Positions 1 through 4,852 of a stretch of 6,196 bases of DNA are shown here, piece after piece (position 1 is the stretch's first letter; the number at the start of each line of letters is the position of its first letter). The position numbers and the translations under genes were made by a program. The DNA lies in contig QKHD01000026.1 of NCBI GenBank assembly GCA_003250175.1, positions 1-6,196 of the forward strand. Reading direction: 5' to 3'. The notes below the pieces were generated by a model. It was not told where the DNA came from, made no database searches, and worked only from the letters and a program-made list of their open reading frames with translations. Source of the stretch: Helicobacteraceae bacterium. Lineage in GTDB: Bacteria > Campylobacterota > Campylobacteria > Campylobacterales > SZUA-545.

Positions 1-131
1 ATGAGCGAAACAATATCGGAAGGCAGGGCCTGGATAATCACCGCCTGAAAAAAGGCGATAACCAGAATAATCGGCAGCAGGTCCCGGAATGCGTTTTTCA
101 GTTCACGCAGAAAGAGTAGTAGATTGTGCAT
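1..131 (-). CDS. N-terminal part of a membrane protein resembling DUF1538 (cut by window edge)
   Basis: An open frame starts at ATG 131-129 on the minus strand and runs off the left edge, giving 43 codons. It begins MHNLLLFLRELKNAF and continues with a strongly hydrophobic stretch (about residues 18-36, containing DLLPIILVIAFFQ). A short amphipathic start followed by 'RDLLPIILV..FFQ' is how I remember DUF1538 integral membrane proteins beginning. These proteins have no established function. The assignment is from memory of the family and rests on a short fragment, so it is tentative. An in-frame TGA lies three codons upstream (142-140 side), which limits the start to ATG 131 or TTG 137. I see no strong ribosome-binding site; an AAAGAG lies about 18 nt upstream. 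It follows the thioredoxin gene by 34 nt and is probably cotranscribed with it. Confidence 0.55.
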   Translation of the reverse strand, partial: MHNLLLFLRELKNAFRDLLPIILVIAFFQAVIIQALPSDIVSL

Positions 132-165
132 GGCCAATCATATACCAGACTCTTTGACGAATGGA

Positions 166-570
166 TTAATTTTGCTGCTTGAGGTAATCGTTTCGTACGG
201 TTTGGAGGTGTTCGAGAAAATCTTTTGGCTTGGCTCCCCCGAAGATAGGCCGGGCGATTTTCTTGCCCTTGGCGTCCAAAAAGAAAAAGGTCGGTGTGCC
301 GATGGGGCGGAAACCGGGGATTTTGTCTTTGTAGATATCGAGCTCCACGGAGACGAAATGGAAACGCAGATAATCGATCACCGTTTCGTCTTTAAAGGTG
401 TTTTCCTTCATGTAGATGCAGGTGGGGCAGGCGGGTTGGCTGAACATCACCATGATGATCTTCTTTTCCGCCGCGGCCTGGGTTTTGGCCGCTTCGTAGT
501 TGTTCAGCCAGGGGATTTCCTGGGCAAACAGGGTGGCAAGGAGGGTGAAAAAAACAATAAAAAGTCGCAT
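166..570 (-). CDS. Periplasmic thioredoxin-fold protein with CPTC active site
   Basis: The 134-residue product has a Sec-type signal peptide (residues 1 to about 16: a basic start, a hydrophobic core, cleavage likely after LFA). A compact thioredoxin-like domain follows. The redox-active CPTC motif is at residues 48-51 and the cis-proline loop GTPTF is at 91-95 (Pro93), followed by the FFFLDAKGKKI strand-turn. This layout fits the Thioredoxin_2/SoxW/DsbD-gamma-like group of secreted thiol-disulfide proteins, which usually act as reductants or exchange partners in the periplasm. The substrate cannot be read from sequence. The gene starts 9 nt after the cytochrome c stop codon, with an AGGAGA ribosome-binding site five nt from the ATG. 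Pairing with a monoheme cytochrome suggests roles in cytochrome c maturation (keeping CxxCH thiols reduced) or in sulfur-compound oxidation; both are inference. Confidence 0.85.
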   Translation of the reverse strand: MRLFIVFFTLLATLFAQEIPWLNNYEAAKTQAAAEKKIIMVMFSQPACPTCIYMKENTFKDETVIDYLRFHFVSVELDIYKDKIPGFRPIGTPTFFFLDAKGKKIARPIFGGAKPKDFLEHLQTVRNDYLKQQN

Positions 571-575
571 GGTAG

Positions 576-581
576 TCTCCT
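576..581 (-). promoter_or_regulatory. Ribosome-binding site of the thioredoxin gene, overlapping the cytochrome stop codon
   Basis: On the minus strand AGGAGA occupies 581-576, five nt before the ATG at 570. The cytochrome c stop codon TAG (582-580) provides its first two bases. Ribosomes finishing the cytochrome therefore stop on the start signal of the thioredoxin gene, so translational coupling is likely. Confidence 0.7.
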
Positions 582-909
582 ATTTTTGTGTATTGAGGAA
601 GATGTAAAGCGCCTCGATCTCCGCTTCGCTCAGGTGGTATTCCGGCATGACGGAACGCCGGTTTTTTAGGGATTTGGCCAGATCTTTCCGGTTAACATTA
701 CGGATATTGGGTGCCGTGATGGTGTGGCGTTTTTTGCCCTCGTCCAGGGTGACCAGCACCTTGCCCTTGCCGCCGGGTCCGTGGCACTTGGCGCAGCTGA
801 TGCCCCGGGGGTTTTCGTAGAGCTTTGCACCGTATTCGTCCTGGGCGATAAAATCACCTCCGGAGAGTGTGGCGAGAGCCAAAAAAAGCGAAAGAACGGG
901 TCGTTTCAC
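580..909 (-). CDS. Secreted monoheme class I cytochrome c
   Basis: The product has 109 residues. An N-terminal signal peptide (about residues 1-17, hydrophobic LSLFLALATL) directs it to the periplasm. The mature part begins near DFIAQDEYG. The heme-binding motif CAKCH is at 39-43, followed by GPGGKG as in c553/cbb3-type class I cytochromes. The distal Met ligand is probably Met88 in SVMPEY, before the C-terminal helix (LSEAEIEALYIFLNT). With one CxxCH and about 90 mature residues it is a small soluble electron carrier. The middle (48-75) is unusually basic and carries GKKRHT. The start is GTG at 909-907, chosen because AAAAGG lies eight nt upstream and the signal peptide begins directly there. 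It is the first gene of the leftward set, divergent from folD. Its redox partner is unknown. Confidence 0.9.
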   Translation of the reverse strand: MKRPVLSLFLALATLSGGDFIAQDEYGAKLYENPRGISCAKCHGPGGKGKVLVTLDEGKKRHTITAPNIRNVNRKDLAKSLKNRRSVMPEYHLSEAEIEALYIFLNTQK

Positions 910-937
910 CGCTTGTACCTTTTTAAAAACGTTCTTG

Positions 938-950
938 CGTTATAATAACG
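938..950. promoter_or_regulatory. Perfect 13-bp palindrome containing a consensus -10 box
   Basis: The sequence is CGTTAT, a central A, then ATAACG, a perfect inverted repeat. On the plus strand it contains TATAAT (941-946), an exact sigma-70 -10 box; transcription would start near 953 and leave a folD leader of about 50 nt. On the minus strand the same bases offer TATTAT (947-942) or TATAAC, so the element could serve both directions. It could equally be an operator half-site pair for a dimeric repressor that covers the -10. Confidence 0.5.
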
Positions 951-962
951 TACTTTAACGTA
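946..962. repeat. TAACGTA direct repeat, 10-bp period
   Basis: TAACGTA occurs at 946-952 and again at 956-962, exactly 10 bp apart, with CTT between the copies. A third, shorter AACGT occurs at 928-932. One-turn spacing places the copies on the same DNA face, as in tandem activator or response-regulator sites. The repeat lies at or just downstream of the predicted start of transcription for folD, which would fit repression. Function is inferred only from spacing. Confidence 0.4.
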
Positions 963-967
963 ATGAT

Positions 968-983
968 CGTGCACCCGCGCACG
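968..983 (+). other. Short GC-rich inverted repeat in the folD leader
   Basis: CGTGC (968-972) and GCACG (979-983) can pair around a six-nt loop in the presumed folD 5' leader, ending 13 nt before the ribosome-binding site. Five base pairs without a following T run is too little for a terminator or a recognised riboswitch. It may be a small hairpin or a chance repeat. Confidence 0.25.
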
Positions 984-1006
984 GCTGTGGAACTTCAAGG
1001 GATTTT

Positions 1007-1852
1007 ATGGAACTACTAGACGGAAGAAAACTATCACAGAAGATCGAGTCGGAACTCAAAGCAGAAATTGAAACTCTTAAAAGCAAACATGATGTCGTCC
1101 CCGGACTGGCGGTGATTTTGGTGGGGGATGACCCCGCGAGCCGTGCCTATGTCAAAATGAAAGAGAGCGCCTGCGAGCGGGTAGGGCTCTACTCCATCGT
1201 GCACAAGATGCCCGTGACAATCAGCCAAGACGAGATTTTAAACACCATCACCATGATGAACGAAAACCCCTATCTCGACGGTATTCTGGTTCAGCTTCCC
1301 CTGCCTCCCCAAATTGACAAAGACAGCCTGCTCGAAGCGATCAAAAAAGAGAAAGACGTTGATGGCTTTCACCCCTACAACATGGGCCGACTGGTCATGG
1401 GGATGGACTCCTTCGTTCCCTGCACGCCCCTGGGTGTGATGGAGCTGCTGGCCGAATACAAGATCGACGTCAAGGGGCTTAATGCCGTGGTCGTCGGTGC
1501 CAGCAACATCGTGGGCAAACCCATGGCCTCCCTGCTACTCAACGCGGGTGCCACGGTCGATATCTGCCACATCTACACCAAAGACCTCAAGGCCCATACC
1601 CTCAACGCCGACCTGGTGATCGTGGGTGTCGGCAGGCCCGATCTAATCACCGCCGACATGATCAAAGAGGGTGCCATTGTGATCGATATCGGTATCAACA
1701 AGGTGGGTGACCGCCTGGTGGGTGACGTGAGCTTTGATACCGTCGCGCCCAAGACCTCCTATATTACTCCCGTTCCCGGCGGCGTAGGGCCCATGACCAT
1801 TGCCATGCTCCTGAAAAATACCGTAACCGCCGCAAAGGCTCGTCGATGCTAG
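1007..1852 (+). CDS. folD: Bifunctional methylene-THF dehydrogenase / methenyl-THF cyclohydrolase FolD
   Basis: FolD oxidises 5,10-methylene-tetrahydrofolate to 5,10-methenyl-THF with NADP and then hydrolyses it to 10-formyl-THF, feeding purine synthesis and Met-tRNA formylation in the cytoplasm. The 281-residue length is typical. The catalytic set is complete by comparison with the E. coli enzyme: Tyr48 and Lys52 in YVKMK, Gln96 in ILVQLPLP, and Asp119 in KDVDGFHPYN. PCTPLG is at 138-143, the nucleotide-binding loop GASNIVGKPM at 164-173, and the C-terminal signature PGGVGPMT at 257-264. The ATG is preceded by AAGGGA with four nt spacing. It is the first gene of the rightward set, behind the TATAAT element. 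Its last seven nt overlap the start of lepB. It ends in RRC with no C-terminal extension. Confidence 0.97.
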   Translation: MELLDGRKLSQKIESELKAEIETLKSKHDVVPGLAVILVGDDPASRAYVKMKESACERVGLYSIVHKMPVTISQDEILNTITMMNENPYLDGILVQLPLPPQIDKDSLLEAIKKEKDVDGFHPYNMGRLVMGMDSFVPCTPLGVMELLAEYKIDVKGLNAVVVGASNIVGKPMASLLLNAGATVDICHIYTKDLKAHTLNADLVIVGVGRPDLITADMIKEGAIVIDIGINKVGDRLVGDVSFDTVAPKTSYITPVPGGVGPMTIAMLLKNTVTAAKARRC

Positions 1853-2739
1853 ACAAACTCAAAAAAGTCCACGCCTTTTCCAACAGCTGGACAGGCACCG
1901 TTATTATTGTTCTTCTGGCCATTTTCTTTCTGGCTCAGGCCTTTGTTATTCCAAGCGGTTCCATGAAACGCACCTATCTGATCGGGGATTACCTTCTGGT
2001 GAAAAAGTTCAGCTACGGTATTCCGCTCCCCCATATCCCCGGTATTCTGGGGCTTCCGGAGATTCAGGTGCTGCCCGATTTCTTCGGTAACGGCCACCTG
2101 CTCGAAGGCTCCAGACCGGAGCGCGGGGATATCGTCGTCTTTCGCTACCCGCATAACCCCGGCGTACACTATGTCAAGCGCTGTGTCGCCCTGGGCGGTG
2201 ACATGATCATGCTGCGCAACAAAGATCTCTATCTGAAACCGGTGGAAGGGGACGATTACGTCCGCAAGACCTATCCTCCGGAGATCATCGTGGAAGTGGA
2301 CGGTGCCCTGTGGGTGAAAAACCCCTATCTGCACGCCCATGCCGGAGTAACCCACGATGAAAACGTCCAACAGACCTACACCATCTTCCCCGCGGAGTAT
2401 TTCGATTATGGTCCGGAGTTGATTCCGGAAGGTAACTTCTTTATGATGGGGGATAACCGTGAGCACTCCAACGACAGCCGAAGCTGGGGCAGCGTACCCT
2501 ATAAATTCATCGTCGGAACCCCGTGGATCACGTATCTTAGCTGGGAAAACCGCAGCTATGAAGAGGTGCTCAACGGTTCTGCCACCGCATCCTACGACCA
2601 CGTTGATCTGAAGAAGGTATGCGGCGAACTGATGATCACCTCACCCAAGTGTAAAGAGGTGTGGGAAGAGAACATGTACAAGATCCGCTGGGAGCGTATG
2701 TTTAAAACGCCTTCCGGACTGGAAGAGCTGGTCCGTTGA
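1846..2739 (+). CDS. lepB: Signal peptidase I (leader peptidase)
   Basis: LepB cleaves signal peptides from Sec- and Tat-exported proteins on the outer face of the inner membrane, using a Ser/Lys dyad. In this 297-residue protein one N-terminal membrane segment (about 16-35) leads into box B IPSGSM, with nucleophile Ser39, and IGDYLLV (46-52). RPERGDIVVF is at 90-99, box D HYVKR at 108-112 gives the general base Lys111, and GGD follows at 117-119. Box E GDNREHSNDSRSWG is at 202-215. Only one membrane segment is present, unlike the two in E. coli LepB. A large insert between boxes D and E (about 124-197) and an 80-residue tail after box E, with Cys259 and Cys269, resemble the epsilonproteobacterial enzymes. 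It starts inside the end of folD, and its stop codon overlaps the TTG of the next gene. Confidence 0.96.
   Translation: MLDKLKKVHAFSNSWTGTVIIVLLAIFFLAQAFVIPSGSMKRTYLIGDYLLVKKFSYGIPLPHIPGILGLPEIQVLPDFFGNGHLLEGSRPERGDIVVFRYPHNPGVHYVKRCVALGGDMIMLRNKDLYLKPVEGDDYVRKTYPPEIIVEVDGALWVKNPYLHAHAGVTHDENVQQTYTIFPAEYFDYGPELIPEGNFFMMGDNREHSNDSRSWGSVPYKFIVGTPWITYLSWENRSYEEVLNGSATASYDHVDLKKVCGELMITSPKCKEVWEENMYKIRWERMFKTPSGLEELVR
2721..2727 (+). promoter_or_regulatory. Ribosome-binding site supporting a TTG start
   Basis: GGAAGAG lies inside the end of lepB, eight nt before TTG 2736-2738. It supports the TTG over the downstream in-frame ATG at 2772, which would sit within the first membrane helix just before HExxH. 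Confidence 0.55.
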
Positions 2740-3371
2740 GTTTCGATCTGGATCTCGGCCGTATCTCGGCGATGATCGTTGCCCTGATGATCGCTATCAT
2801 CGGGCACGAGATCATGCACGGCTTTGCCGCCTACCGCTATGGCGATACGACGGCCAAGGATGAGGGGCGACTGAGCATCAACCCCGTCGTCCACGTCGAC
2901 CCCATCGGGACGATTCTGCTTCCCGCCATTCTCTTTCTCACCAGTGCGCCGTTTCTCTTCGGCTGGGCCAAGCCCGTTCCTATCAACTCCTACCGCGTGC
3001 TGCAAAAAGGCGGACTGTTCGGGATGTTTAACGTCAGCATGGCGGGCATCTACTACAACATTGCCGCCGCCTTTATCGCTTCGATGCTGCTAGGGGTCTT
3101 CCCCGGAGAGTGGATCAACTTCATGCTGCTCTATCTGGTGGTCTATAACGTGGTGCTGGCCATGTTCAACCTGCTGCCCATCCCACCTCTGGACGGCTCC
3201 AAGGCGATCAGCTACCTGGGCATGATTTTTGGGAGCGATGCCCCGGCACGGTTCTTTTTCAAGATCGAGCGGTTTGGGATGGTGATCTTGGTGATCTTCC
3301 TTATCAGCCCGCTTAACGGCTTCTTTTTTCAATATGTGGATTATGTGATCCGATGGATGATCTACGCATGA
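2736..3371 (+). CDS. M50-family (site-2-protease-like) intramembrane metalloprotease
   Basis: The 211-residue protein consists mostly of membrane helices. The zinc-binding motif HEIMH (24-28) sits in the first helix, and the third ligand is Asp153 in NLLPIPPLDG (145-154). GRLSINPVVHVDPIGT (about 44-59) and FGWAKPVPIN (75-84) are typical of the small M50 subfamily without PDZ or CBS domains (Bacillus YwhC-like). Such proteases cut substrates inside the membrane; the substrate of this subgroup is not known to me. The start is TTG, overlapping the lepB stop by four nt (TTGA), with GGAAGAG eight nt upstream. An ATG start at residue 13 would truncate the HExxH helix. The end overlaps rsmH. Coupling to signal peptidase suggests a role in membrane protein turnover, possibly of signal peptide remnants, which is inference. 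Confidence 0.92.
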   Translation: MSFDLDLGRISAMIVALMIAIIGHEIMHGFAAYRYGDTTAKDEGRLSINPVVHVDPIGTILLPAILFLTSAPFLFGWAKPVPINSYRVLQKGGLFGMFNVSMAGIYYNIAAAFIASMLLGVFPGEWINFMLLYLVVYNVVLAMFNLLPIPPLDGSKAISYLGMIFGSDAPARFFFKIERFGMVILVIFLISPLNGFFFQYVDYVIRWMIYA

Positions 3372-4297
3372 TCGAATCACCCCATATTCCGGTTTTGCTG
3401 GACGAGGTTTTAGAGGTTTTCGAAACACTGGCCCCCGGACGGTTTGTGGACTGCACCCTGGGCTACGGCGGCCACTCCGAGGCGATTTTGGAGCACTTCT
3501 CCCAGATCAGCCTGACGGGGATCGATCAAGACAGCGAAGCCATCGCCTTTTCCACCAAACGGCTGGAGCGTTTCGGCTCACGTTTTTCTACCCTGAAGGG
3601 GCGCTATTCGGAGATGATTGCCGAAGTGCCCGCGGAGGGGCTTAGTGGCGTACTGGCCGATATCGGGGTTTCCAGTCTGCAGTTGGATAAACGGGAGCGG
3701 GGCTTTAGCTTTTTTAGCGAGACCCTGGATATGCGGATGGATCAAAGCCGCGATTTTAGTGCTTACGATGTGGTCAATAGCTATTCCATTCAGGAGTTGG
3801 AACGTATCTTCCTGGAATACGGCGAAGAGAAGGCCTTTAAAAAACTGGCCCGTGTCATCGTGGACGAACGCAAGCGTCAACCCATCACAACGGCCGCCGA
3901 ACTGGCGTCTCTGATCGAACGCAACCACAAAAGCCCGGGGATTCACCCCGCCACCCGTATTTTCCAGGCGATCCGGATTGAAGTCAATGACGAGCTGGGC
4001 GAGCTGGAACGCTTTTTGGACTACCTTAAAACCCACAACAACCCCGGCATGATCGTGGGGATCATCACCTTCCACTCTTTAGAAGACCGGATCGTCAAAA
4101 ACCACTTTAAAGAGTGGACGAAACGCTGCATCTGCCCTCCGGAGGCCTTCCGCTGCGAATGCGGCAACGACAACCACTTAGGCCGCCTCATTAATAAAAA
4201 ACCCTTGACAGCGTCCAAAAAAGAGCTTAAGATAAATCCACGTTCGCGCAGTGCCAAGCTGCGGGCATTTCAATTCAAAGCGGACAACGATGAATGA
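3368..4297 (+). CDS. rsmH: 16S rRNA (cytosine(1402)-N(4))-methyltransferase RsmH (MraW)
   Basis: RsmH methylates N4 of C1402 in the 16S rRNA decoding centre, using S-adenosylmethionine. From ATG 3368 the protein has 309 residues, the usual size. It begins with HIPVLLDEVL, followed by the SAM-binding loop DCTLGYGGHS (28-37; the second residue is more often Ala or Gly). Acidic Asp53 ends the second strand. ADIGVSSLQLD is at 97-107 (Leu104 where Pro is common), then RGFSF, and later LDMRMD. The C-terminal part has TFHSLEDRIVK, a small CIC...CEC cysteine cluster, and SRSAKLRAF. I chose ATG 3368 over the in-frame ATG 3353 because it makes an ATGA overlap with the M50 stop and has GGATGA seven nt upstream. 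In most bacteria rsmH heads the dcw division cluster; here it is followed by an FtsL-like gene. Confidence 0.96.
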   Translation: MIESPHIPVLLDEVLEVFETLAPGRFVDCTLGYGGHSEAILEHFSQISLTGIDQDSEAIAFSTKRLERFGSRFSTLKGRYSEMIAEVPAEGLSGVLADIGVSSLQLDKRERGFSFFSETLDMRMDQSRDFSAYDVVNSYSIQELERIFLEYGEEKAFKKLARVIVDERKRQPITTAAELASLIERNHKSPGIHPATRIFQAIRIEVNDELGELERFLDYLKTHNNPGMIVGIITFHSLEDRIVKNHFKEWTKRCICPPEAFRCECGNDNHLGRLINKKPLTASKKELKINPRSRSAKLRAFQFKADNDE

Positions 4298-4550
4298 CAG
4301 AAACGAATTGCTGGACGAGGTTGCCTCGGCGTATGACAGCAGTGGGGAGCTGGACGCCCATATTCTGATTGTCACCCTGTTATCCATGGTGATCGTTTTG
4401 GCGCTGGTATTTCCAAAAATCTATATCGCATCCAATATCTACTACGAAAGCATCACCATTCAGTCGCTGCAAAAAGAGTATAAGATTCTGCTCGAAGAGA
4501 ATCGCTACCTGGGTCAAAAGATCGAGGCCAAGCGCTTTATCACCGAGTAA
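4290..4550 (+). CDS. Small bitopic coiled-coil membrane protein, FtsL-like candidate
   Basis: From ATG 4290 the product has 86 residues. A 23-residue acidic cytoplasmic start is followed by one membrane helix (about 24-46, ILIVTLLSMVIVLALVF), then a periplasmic helix of 40 residues. Residues Ile57, Leu60, Tyr64, Leu67, Asn71, Leu74 and Ile78 follow a perfect 3-4 heptad spacing with Asn at a core position, a short leucine-zipper-like coiled coil. This topology and the place directly after rsmH (8-nt overlap) match FtsL, the divisome protein that pairs with FtsB and activates septal peptidoglycan synthesis. It is shorter than E. coli FtsL (about 121 residues) and no ftsI follows, so the call is tentative; FtsB/DivIC-like or another coiled-coil membrane protein is possible. 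A GTG at 4251 would add 13 residues but lies deep within rsmH. Confidence 0.6.
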   Translation: MNDRNELLDEVASAYDSSGELDAHILIVTLLSMVIVLALVFPKIYIASNIYYESITIQSLQKEYKILLEENRYLGQKIEAKRFITE

Positions 4551-4584
4551 GCGGCTAACAGCTATGATGAAAAAAACCATTCAT

Positions 4585-4590
4585 AAGGAG
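4585..4590 (+). promoter_or_regulatory. Strong ribosome-binding site of the 80-residue protein
   Basis: AAGGAG precedes ATG 4596 by five nt in the 45-nt gap after the FtsL-like gene. It suggests this small protein is translated independently of upstream genes and perhaps at a high level. Confidence 0.65.
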
Positions 4591-4595
4591 TTCGT

Positions 4596-4838
4596 ATGAG
4601 CAGTGGTGTTTCAACCCTGATTAAAGAGGTCCCCCTGGCCACCAAAGAGGGCGGCGTGATCTCCATTTCCCATGTGACCCACCCCTACGGTGACGGAAGC
4701 GAGTCGGTTCTGAGTATCGGTGTCTCCCTGAGCGGCAACTCCGGAAAACCGGACTGGAAAGCCCATGTTCCCTATGAAAACGTCGACGATGTGATCGCCG
4801 CCTTGCAAGAAGCAAAATCCAAATACTTCCACGCCTAA
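4596..4838 (+). CDS. Small cytoplasmic protein of unknown function (80 aa)
   Basis: I do not recognise this protein. It has no signal peptide, membrane segment or cysteine. The pattern suggests three beta strands (about 20-27, 37-46 and 53-59) and a C-terminal amphipathic helix (about 61-77, ENVDDVIAALQEAKSKY). Notable residues are the GGVISISHVTHPYG stretch (19-32) and a single Trp54 in PDWKAHVPYE. The beta-beta-beta-alpha order with a Trp before the helix recalls PC4-like single-strand-binding domains only loosely; no assignment is made. The gene is convincing: AAGGAG lies five nt before the ATG, the strongest ribosome-binding site in this stretch, and codon use resembles the neighbours. 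It lies 45 nt after the FtsL-like gene and 14 nt before the PDZ protein gene. Confidence 0.8.
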   Translation: MSSGVSTLIKEVPLATKEGGVISISHVTHPYGDGSESVLSIGVSLSGNSGKPDWKAHVPYENVDDVIAALQEAKSKYFHA

Positions 4839-4852
4839 CCCGGCAGGCCACC

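Larger units (their letters stand above)
910..1006. promoter_or_regulatory. Divergent intergenic control region between cytochrome c and folD
   Basis: This 97-bp gap separates the leftward cytochrome c gene from rightward folD, so both transcripts probably start here. It contains, in order: the cytochrome ribosome-binding site (918-923, minus strand), an AT-only palindrome TTTTTAAAAA (920-929), a 13-bp palindrome carrying a consensus TATAAT (938-950), a TAACGTA direct repeat (946-952 and 956-962), a GC-rich inverted repeat (968-983), and the folD ribosome-binding site AAGGGA (997-1002). I see no convincing -35 hexamer at 17 bp for the plus-strand -10. That is normal for Campylobacterota sigma-70 promoters, which rely on T-rich DNA upstream of the -10; TTCTTG at 932-937 is compatible. 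Confidence 0.65.

Noticed and set aside
124..669. Plus-strand open frame of 181 codons over the leftward thioredoxin and cytochrome genes
   Set aside because: It is antisense to two genes with clear motifs, has no family features, and its composition fits a shadow of the opposite strand.
968..983. Inverted repeat as an intrinsic terminator or riboswitch before folD
   Set aside because: Only five base pairs, no T run after it, and no conserved riboswitch core visible.
1849..2601. Long minus-strand open frame (250 codons) opposite lepB
   Set aside because: It covers lepB boxes B to E on the other strand, and its translation has no domain, signal or membrane pattern. It is best explained by codon bias of lepB.
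2592..3005. Minus-strand open frame opposite the M50 gene
   Set aside because: Low-complexity His/Asp/Gly-rich translation, antisense to the HExxH region; a shadow.
3353..3367. Upstream ATG as rsmH start
   Set aside because: No ribosome-binding site in front of it, and it adds MDDLR before the conserved N-terminus. ATG 3368 has GGATGA at good spacing and an ATGA overlap.
3578..4075. Minus-strand open frame opposite rsmH
   Set aside because: Antisense to conserved rsmH motifs, with no recognisable features.
4251..4289. GTG start adding 13 residues to the FtsL-like protein
   Set aside because: It lies inside the conserved SRSAKLRAF coding region of rsmH, and ATG 4290 fits the overlap style of the operon.
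4563..4568. TATGAT as a -10 box for a promoter before the 80-residue gene
   Set aside because: No suitable upstream element, and the hexamer is a weak match; a chance occurrence cannot be excluded.
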